Of a stretch of DNA of 64,000 nt, positions 58,905 through 64,000 are shown piece after piece. The stretch is from the NCBI RefSeq assembly GCF_029309905.1, contig NZ_JARBJP010000004.1, positions 1 through 64,000 of the forward strand. Direction: 5' to 3'. Position numbers and translations under genes: made by a program. The notes under the pieces were generated by a model. The model was given only the letters and a program-made list of their open reading frames with translations, did not search any database and was not told the DNA's origin. Source of the DNA: Brytella acorum. Its GTDB lineage: Bacteria; Pseudomonadota; Alphaproteobacteria; Acetobacterales; Acetobacteraceae. Each line of letters opens with the position of its first letter. Position 1 is the stretch's first letter.

Positions 58905-59672
58905 TCAGAGACGCTCGACTTCTGGAACGAAAATATAGCCCAATCCACGCACCGTGCGGATCAACGCATCCGCGTCTCGCCCCAGCTTTCTACGGAGGCG
59001 GCTGACAAGAACATCGATACTCCGATCGGAGACATCTCCAAGCCGGGTCCGTGAGAGTTCGAGCAGACGGTCACGGGAGATGACGCGCTGCGGATTATCG
59101 AGAAAGCTGGTTAGAAGATCATGCTCGGCGCCTGAAATATCAACGGCCACGCCAGTGGGGTCGGTCAGTTCACGGCGCCGCAGGTCCAGTGTCCAGCCTG
59201 CGAATCGGATCGTTTCACGTCGCTGGAGACTGGCGACGGGCACCGGCTGGTTGCCGCGCCGAAGCACGGCACGGACACGTGCCAGAAGTTCACGCTGGCT
59301 GAAGGGCTTGGCGACATAATCATCCGCGCCGATTTCGAGGCCCTGAACGCGATCGCGCTCTTCGCCACGGGCGGACACCATGATCACCGGCGTCTGACGC
59401 AGAGGGGCCTCTCCGGGATGGGACATCCCTTGCCCCGACCTCAACGACCGGCAAAGCTCCACGCCGTTGGTGCCTGGCAACATCACATCCAGAATGATGA
59501 GGTCTACCGGTGCGACCGACAGCGCCTCCCACATTTCGTCCCCGCTGGCGACGCTTCTGACCCTGAAGCCATCGCCCTGCAGGGCACGCTGTAGAAGAGT
59601 CCGCATACCCGCATCATCTTCGACGATCAGGATTCGGGCCGGGAGATCAGGATTCTGTGAATTTTCTGTCAT
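58905..59672 (-). CDS. OmpR-family response regulator
   Basis: 255-residue regulator. Receiver: Asp pair in VEDDAGM, phosphorylated Asp62 in LIILDVMLPGTNG and Lys in YVAKPFSQ. The OmpR winged helix follows, with SDRSIDVLVSRLRRKL and RTVRGLGYIF. It is the first gene of the pair with the kinase and lies alone downstream of the TonB operon terminator. Confidence 0.92.
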   Translation of the reverse strand: MTENSQNPDLPARILIVEDDAGMRTLLQRALQGDGFRVRSVASGDEMWEALSVAPVDLIILDVMLPGTNGVELCRSLRSGQGMSHPGEAPLRQTPVIMVSARGEERDRVQGLEIGADDYVAKPFSQRELLARVRAVLRRGNQPVPVASLQRRETIRFAGWTLDLRRRELTDPTGVAVDISGAEHDLLTSFLDNPQRVISRDRLLELSRTRLGDVSDRSIDVLVSRLRRKLGRDADALIRTVRGLGYIFVPEVERL

Positions 59673-59707
59673 CTTATTTTCACGTCTACATCATAAATAG
59701 CCGTGAT

Positions 59708-59732
59708 GGACAGAGGGTTTCTCCCTCTGTCC
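59708..59732 (-). terminator. Hairpin downstream of the TonB operon
   Basis: A perfect 10-bp stem (GGACAGAGGG/CCCTCTGTCC) with a 5-base loop lies about 30 bases after the TPR gene stop on the minus strand. The sequence after the stem is not T-rich, so termination may need Rho. Confidence 0.6.
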
Positions 59733-59761
59733 GCACATAATATTCAAAAAACAAACGGCTA

Positions 59762-61030
59762 TTACTTACCGGAAGTAACGGGACGTGAAATCAGCAGTTC
59801 CCAAAGCTGAGCAAGATCCTGCGATCCATTATCGCTTTTGACCGTGTTGAACGTCTGGGCCGCATCCTTCTTCAGACCGCCATCCATCTGGGCCATACCG
59901 TAATCGAGCAATGCAACATCGGGAAAGCGCGGCTTCTTCGCCAGCCCCTGTTTCATGAGAGCAAGCCCCGCAGGCACCTGTCCCGCAAGCACCATGTTGT
60001 AGCCGGTCGTCAATGCCGGTCCCGCTGTCGGTGCGGTGGCGGCAGCGGATGCATCGCCCGCCAGAGCCGCCTTGGTGTCCGCCGCCCGGCTTACCGCCAT
60101 CGCGCGCAGCTTCGCTTCCCTGGCCGCGCCCGTACCCTTGCCGAGAACGCCATTGCTGAAGCCCTGGTTCAGAAGATTGACGGCCAGTTGAGGCTGACCC
60201 GCCTCCATCGCACGCTCGGCCATATCGATGTAATCATCGGGGCTCGTCAGTGTTCCCGTCGCCGCGCGCAGACGCAGCAGGTTGAACTGAAGCGATGCGG
60301 GAAGCTTCGGGTTCGCGGCCAGATTATGGATGAGAGCGGCCCAGTAATCAGGCTTGGAGTAATATTTCGCCAGCAGGACAAAAGCATGGGTCTGCTGGTC
60401 CGCATCCTTCAACTCACGATAGCAGGCGACAAGAAACTGAAGCTGGTTTTCAGAAGGAATCCGACCCGCTTTGATCTCCGCGTCGATCTGCTCCTTCTGC
60501 ACCCTTGCAGCATTCGCGAAATCCTTCTGCTGGTAGTAAGCCTGCACAAGCACGGTCTGCATTTTCGGATCGGCTTTGGGACCCGCAGCCTTCAGATAGG
60601 CTTCTGTCGCCTTGACGGTCGCGGCATAGTTTTTTGCCTGATATGCCAGACTGGCCTGCGCCATCATCATCTGAAGCTTGGCGGACCCTGGCGTACGCGA
60701 GGACGCGATCAGGACATCATAGGCCTTGATCGCCGCAGGCACGTCATTGGACTGCGCTGCGACGGCGGCCCGCATCTGCGCGACCGTATAGGTCTCGTAA
60801 TCGCTCTTGCCGGATACGGCGTCGGCAGCATCCACCGAGGCCATCGCCTTGCCGTAATTCTTGGCCGCCAGGGCGGTCTGCGCCGCCTGCAACGGCGTCC
60901 CGACCTTAACGCTCAGCGTGTCGTCAGCATAGGCAACCCCGACGAGAGGCAGGGAGACCGGTATGGCAACGGAAACCGCGAGAAACGCACTCGTGAGAAA
61001 TGCGGTGCGTTGGTTACGGAACAAACCCAA
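59762..61030 (-). CDS. Secreted TPR-repeat protein of the TonB operon
   Basis: 422-residue protein with an N-terminal signal peptide (FLTSAFLAVSVAIPVSLPL, cleaved after AYA) and several tetratricopeptide-like helical repeats (AAQTALAAKNYGKAMASVDAA, AKNYAATVKATEAYLKAAG, QKDFANAARVQKEQID, AGQPQLAVNLLNQGFS). The start is a TTG at 61030 with AAGG 8 bases before it, right after the exbD stop; no ATG gives a better signal peptide. The position suggests a periplasmic helper of the TonB-ExbBD complex, but no function is known. Confidence 0.8.
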   Translation of the reverse strand: MGLFRNQRTAFLTSAFLAVSVAIPVSLPLVGVAYADDTLSVKVGTPLQAAQTALAAKNYGKAMASVDAADAVSGKSDYETYTVAQMRAAVAAQSNDVPAAIKAYDVLIASSRTPGSAKLQMMMAQASLAYQAKNYAATVKATEAYLKAAGPKADPKMQTVLVQAYYQQKDFANAARVQKEQIDAEIKAGRIPSENQLQFLVACYRELKDADQQTHAFVLLAKYYSKPDYWAALIHNLAANPKLPASLQFNLLRLRAATGTLTSPDDYIDMAERAMEAGQPQLAVNLLNQGFSNGVLGKGTGAAREAKLRAMAVSRAADTKAALAGDASAAATAPTAGPALTTGYNMVLAGQVPAGLALMKQGLAKKPRFPDVALLDYGMAQMDGGLKKDAAQTFNTVKSDNGSQDLAQLWELLISRPVTSGK

Positions 61031-61031
61031 C

Positions 61032-61466
61032 TTACTGTCCTTCCATGAACTGATCCTGCCCGACGATACCCAGCTTCGTAATGCCCAGCCGCTGCGCATC
61101 AGCAAGAACATGCGCCACAGTCTTGTAATTCGCCAAACGGTTTGGGTGGATATGCATTTCCGGCTGGTCAGCCTGAGAAGCCGCGTTCATGAAACGAGAC
61201 TGAAGATCCTGCTCGCCGGAAATCGCCTCGCCATTCCACGTGATGGAATTGTCGAAATCGATTGCGACGGTCACGACTTTGGGTTGTTCCGTCGAGGGTG
61301 GCGGATTGCCCTGCGGCAAATCCAGAGCAACGGAATGGGTCTGCAGCGGAATGGTGATGATCAGCATGATCAGCAGCACAAGCATGACGTCGATCAGCGG
61401 CGTCGTGTTGATATCGACGATACCTTCGTCTTCGTGCGTGCTGTCCGATCCGACATTCATGCCCAT
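61032..61466 (-). CDS. ExbD/TolR biopolymer transport protein, second copy
   Basis: 144-residue inner-membrane protein with one helix. The conserved VDINTTPLIDVMLVLLIMLIIT holds the proton-path Asp. The periplasmic part differs strongly from the first copy: PQGNPPPSTEQPKV and a tail with MHIHPNRLANYK. The ATG at 61466 has GGAG nine bases before it. A 172-base gap separates it from the first exbD, while the TPR gene follows directly. Confidence 0.92.
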   Translation of the reverse strand: MGMNVGSDSTHEDEGIVDINTTPLIDVMLVLLIMLIITIPLQTHSVALDLPQGNPPPSTEQPKVVTVAIDFDNSITWNGEAISGEQDLQSRFMNAASQADQPEMHIHPNRLANYKTVAHVLADAQRLGITKLGIVGQDQFMEGQ

Positions 61467-61638
61467 GACGGCGATCTCCAACAAAGGGCGACTGCACCGT
61501 CCCAAGAAGGGAACGGGAGAACATTGAGATAAAGCTGCCCCGCATCCTTCATGTGACGCGGGACCCGACCGAGAACAGTCGGTGCCGTTTTAAGGCGGAT
61601 GCCGCCGGTCGCTTCCGATCGACGCTCCGCCCTGTTGA

Positions 61639-62067
61639 TTACTGAGCCGTGCGGGGCTGCTCAGTAATGAAGTCGACATGATAGATGCCGGCTTCCTGGC
61701 ATGTCGCCACCAACCGCCCGATCGATTCGTAACGCGCTTTGGAGTCGCCGCGAATCTGGATCTGGGGCTGCGGCTTCAGGACCGCGATCTTCTCGAGACG
61801 ATCGAGAAGATCCTGATGACCACGCAAAGGCACTTCGTTCCAGTAAGCCTGCCCGTTCGCCGTCACAGCGAGAACCACGTTGCCGAGTTTCGTCTGCGTG
61901 GGCTGGTTGGCATCTTTCGGAAGCTGCACCTTCACCGTATGCGTGGCGACCTGCTGCGTGATGAGAAAGATGATGAGCAAGACGAGCATGACGTCGACAA
62001 GCGGCGTCGTATTGATCGCCGAGACAACCTCGTCTTCCTCTCCACCCCCTCCGACGTTCATTCCCAT
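61639..62067 (-). CDS. exbD: ExbD/TolR biopolymer transport protein, first copy
   Basis: 142-residue protein with the conserved AINTTPLVDVMLVLLIIFLIT helix and a periplasmic domain. It starts 2 bases after the exbB stop. Together with ExbB it forms the proton channel that drives TonB. The two ExbD copies share the first ~50 residues, including MGMNVG, but diverge in the periplasmic half, so a mixed ExbD1/ExbD2 assembly is possible. Confidence 0.93.
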   Translation of the reverse strand: MGMNVGGGGEEDEVVSAINTTPLVDVMLVLLIIFLITQQVATHTVKVQLPKDANQPTQTKLGNVVLAVTANGQAYWNEVPLRGHQDLLDRLEKIAVLKPQPQIQIRGDSKARYESIGRLVATCQEAGIYHVDFITEQPRTAQ

Positions 62068-62069
62068 GA

Positions 62070-63110
62070 TTACGCAATCCGCTCGCTGGTGGTTGTGGTG
62101 ACCGACGCATCATTGCCACGCACGGTCGGAAGTGCACCGTGGCGGAAGCCGCCCATCAGGACGGACTGGACGTCAGCGGAGAAGTTGCGAACGCGATCCA
62201 TGGCGCTCTTGTTACGACGCACGAGCAGGTTGTAACCCAACACGGCCGGAACAGCGGTCGCAAGACCGATCGCGGTCATGATCAGCGATTCACCAACCGG
62301 ACCGGCAACCTTGTCGATCGATGCCTGACCGGACGTGCCGATGGCGACGAGGGCGTGATAGATACCCCACACCGTGCCGAACAGACCGACGAACGGCGAG
62401 GTCGAGCCGACCGTTCCAAGGAATGCGAGACCGCCCTGCAGACGCGTGTTGATCGTATCGACAGCGCGCTGGATGGAGATGGCTGTCCAGCTGTGAAGAT
62501 CGATCGAGTCCCGCATGGAGCCCTCATGGTGCTCGGCGGCCACGATGCCGGTCTCGGCAACATAGCGGAACGGCGAAGACTGCTTCAGCGTCGCCGCGCC
62601 TTCCTGGACGCTGCTCTTGGTCCAGAAGACCTTGGCTGCTTCCTTGGAAGCGGCGAACACCTTCGCCTGCTCGAGGAACTTGGTGACCATGATGATCCAG
62701 GTGCCAGCCGACATGATCACCAGGATGACCAGAACGCTGCGGGCAATAGCATCGCCATTACCCCAAAGGGCTTTCAGGCCATATGGGTTTTCTGCCGGCT
62801 CCGCGGCGGCAGCGTCGGCCGGCGGAGGAGCATCGGCACCGGGCGCCGGGGCGGCAGCATCGGGAGCAGGCGTCGGCGCCGGAGCAGAAGCATCGGGAGA
62901 GCTCGGCGCGGCATCTGCCGGAGCCGCGGGAGCCGGGGCCGCAGCGTCAGGCGCGGGCGTCGCAGGAGCCTGAGCAGGCGCTGCGTTCGGATCTGTGGTC
63001 GGGGCTTCCTGCGCGAGAGCGACGACCGGCATGGCGACGGCCTGGGCTACGGCCAGCGTCACTGCCAGGGCCGGGGCGGCGAGAGCGGGAAGGCGGAACA
63101 GTCTCGTCAT
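62070..63110 (-). CDS. exbB: ExbB/TolQ-type proton channel with a secreted Ala/Pro-rich extension
   Basis: 346-residue inner-membrane protein. A signal peptide (cleavage near ALA at 33) is followed by about 75 residues almost all Ala, Pro, Asp and Ser. Then come three MotA/TolQ helices with the signature TVGSTSPFVGLFGTVWGIYH and GESLIMTAIGLATAVPAVLGYN. The extension would lie in the periplasm before TM1. The ATG at 63110 has a close GGAG. It follows tonB after 213 bases and precedes exbD directly. Confidence 0.9.
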   Translation of the reverse strand: MTRLFRLPALAAPALAVTLAVAQAVAMPVVALAQEAPTTDPNAAPAQAPATPAPDAAAPAPAAPADAAPSSPDASAPAPTPAPDAAAPAPGADAPPPADAAAAEPAENPYGLKALWGNGDAIARSVLVILVIMSAGTWIIMVTKFLEQAKVFAASKEAAKVFWTKSSVQEGAATLKQSSPFRYVAETGIVAAEHHEGSMRDSIDLHSWTAISIQRAVDTINTRLQGGLAFLGTVGSTSPFVGLFGTVWGIYHALVAIGTSGQASIDKVAGPVGESLIMTAIGLATAVPAVLGYNLLVRRNKSAMDRVRNFSADVQSVLMGGFRHGALPTVRGNDASVTTTTSERIA

Positions 63111-63323
63111 TAACTCCAAATCCTCTGAGATAGAGCCCTCCCGGAAGGGGACTCTGGCAGCACCGCCCCGGACACCCCGGAACGGTCCGTGAAGTCATCG
63201 GTTGAGTCCCGAACATCGGAACCACCGCTGAAAATCGGGTCGAACCTCCGTCACCGGCGGCCCGACAGTTATATTTAAAGAGCAGATCGCGTTGCGAGGA
63301 ACACGATACCTGCCCCCGCCTGA

Positions 63324-64000
<677 letters not shown>

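Overview
The window looks like chromosomal DNA of an acetic acid bacterium (Alphaproteobacteria, Acetobacteraceae). Support: high GC with long uninterrupted genes; a gluconate 5-dehydrogenase of the Gluconobacter type; a phosphotransferase chain (EI, HPr, EIIA) with no sugar permease next to it; alphaproteobacterial regulators (ChvI/ChvG, a short HprK, MucR, UrcA); and a TonB-ExbB-ExbD-ExbD cluster with long Pro/Ala-rich regions. I cannot name the genus. No tRNA, rRNA, CRISPR array, integrase, transposase or prophage gene was seen, and almost every gene is a recognisable core gene.

Layout. 1-116 is anomalous: 57 AT-rich bases with two perfect hairpins, then a 55-base C run that cuts off the 3' end of a phosphomannomutase gene. 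1757-5223 is a four-gene Mla/MCE lipid-transport operon (STAS-permease, ATPase, MCE protein, lipoprotein), facing a TonB-dependent receptor (5580-8009). 8417-17595 holds a CBS-domain membrane protein, cyclophilin, coaD, gyrA, an aldose-1-epimerase-like gene and a one-carbon group (MTHFR-like, folD, threonine aldolase). 17635-21463 holds lepB and a large membrane diguanylate cyclase with a periplasmic propeller. 21539-31848 runs on the minus strand: etfA, etfB, ETF-quinone oxidoreductase, trmB, metK, dapB, dnaJ, dnaK, grpE. A heat-shock-type promoter is visible between grpE and dnaK.

32205-39623 is a regulatory block: chvI-chvG, a small UrcA protein, then hprK-rapZ-EIIA-HPr-EI. With Ser50 of HPr kept and no permease present, this is probably a signalling PTS. 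39671-50626 carries an FAD dehydrogenase, a DUF885 protein, two overlapping cation-efflux genes, a ClC transporter, a glycosyltransferase, two transglutaminase-like genes and gluconate 5-dehydrogenase. 50682-54835 is an envelope/regulator run (XRE regulator, lnt, ornithine-lipid acyltransferase, Fur-family regulator, MucR). 54915-59672 holds a TusA-like protein, rimI, tsaB, a RutE-like reductase, nfuA and an OmpR/EnvZ-type pair. 59762-64000 is a minus-strand TonB energising operon (tonB, exbB, exbD, exbD, TPR protein). The A of the tonB start codon lies one base outside the window.

I found no clearly new multi-gene system. The best leads are the homopolymer junction at the left end, the permease-less PTS beside ChvG/ChvI and UrcA, the propeller-diguanylate cyclase without an inhibitory site, the overlapping cation-efflux pair with different metal motifs, and the exbB gene with a secreted Ala/Pro-rich extension.
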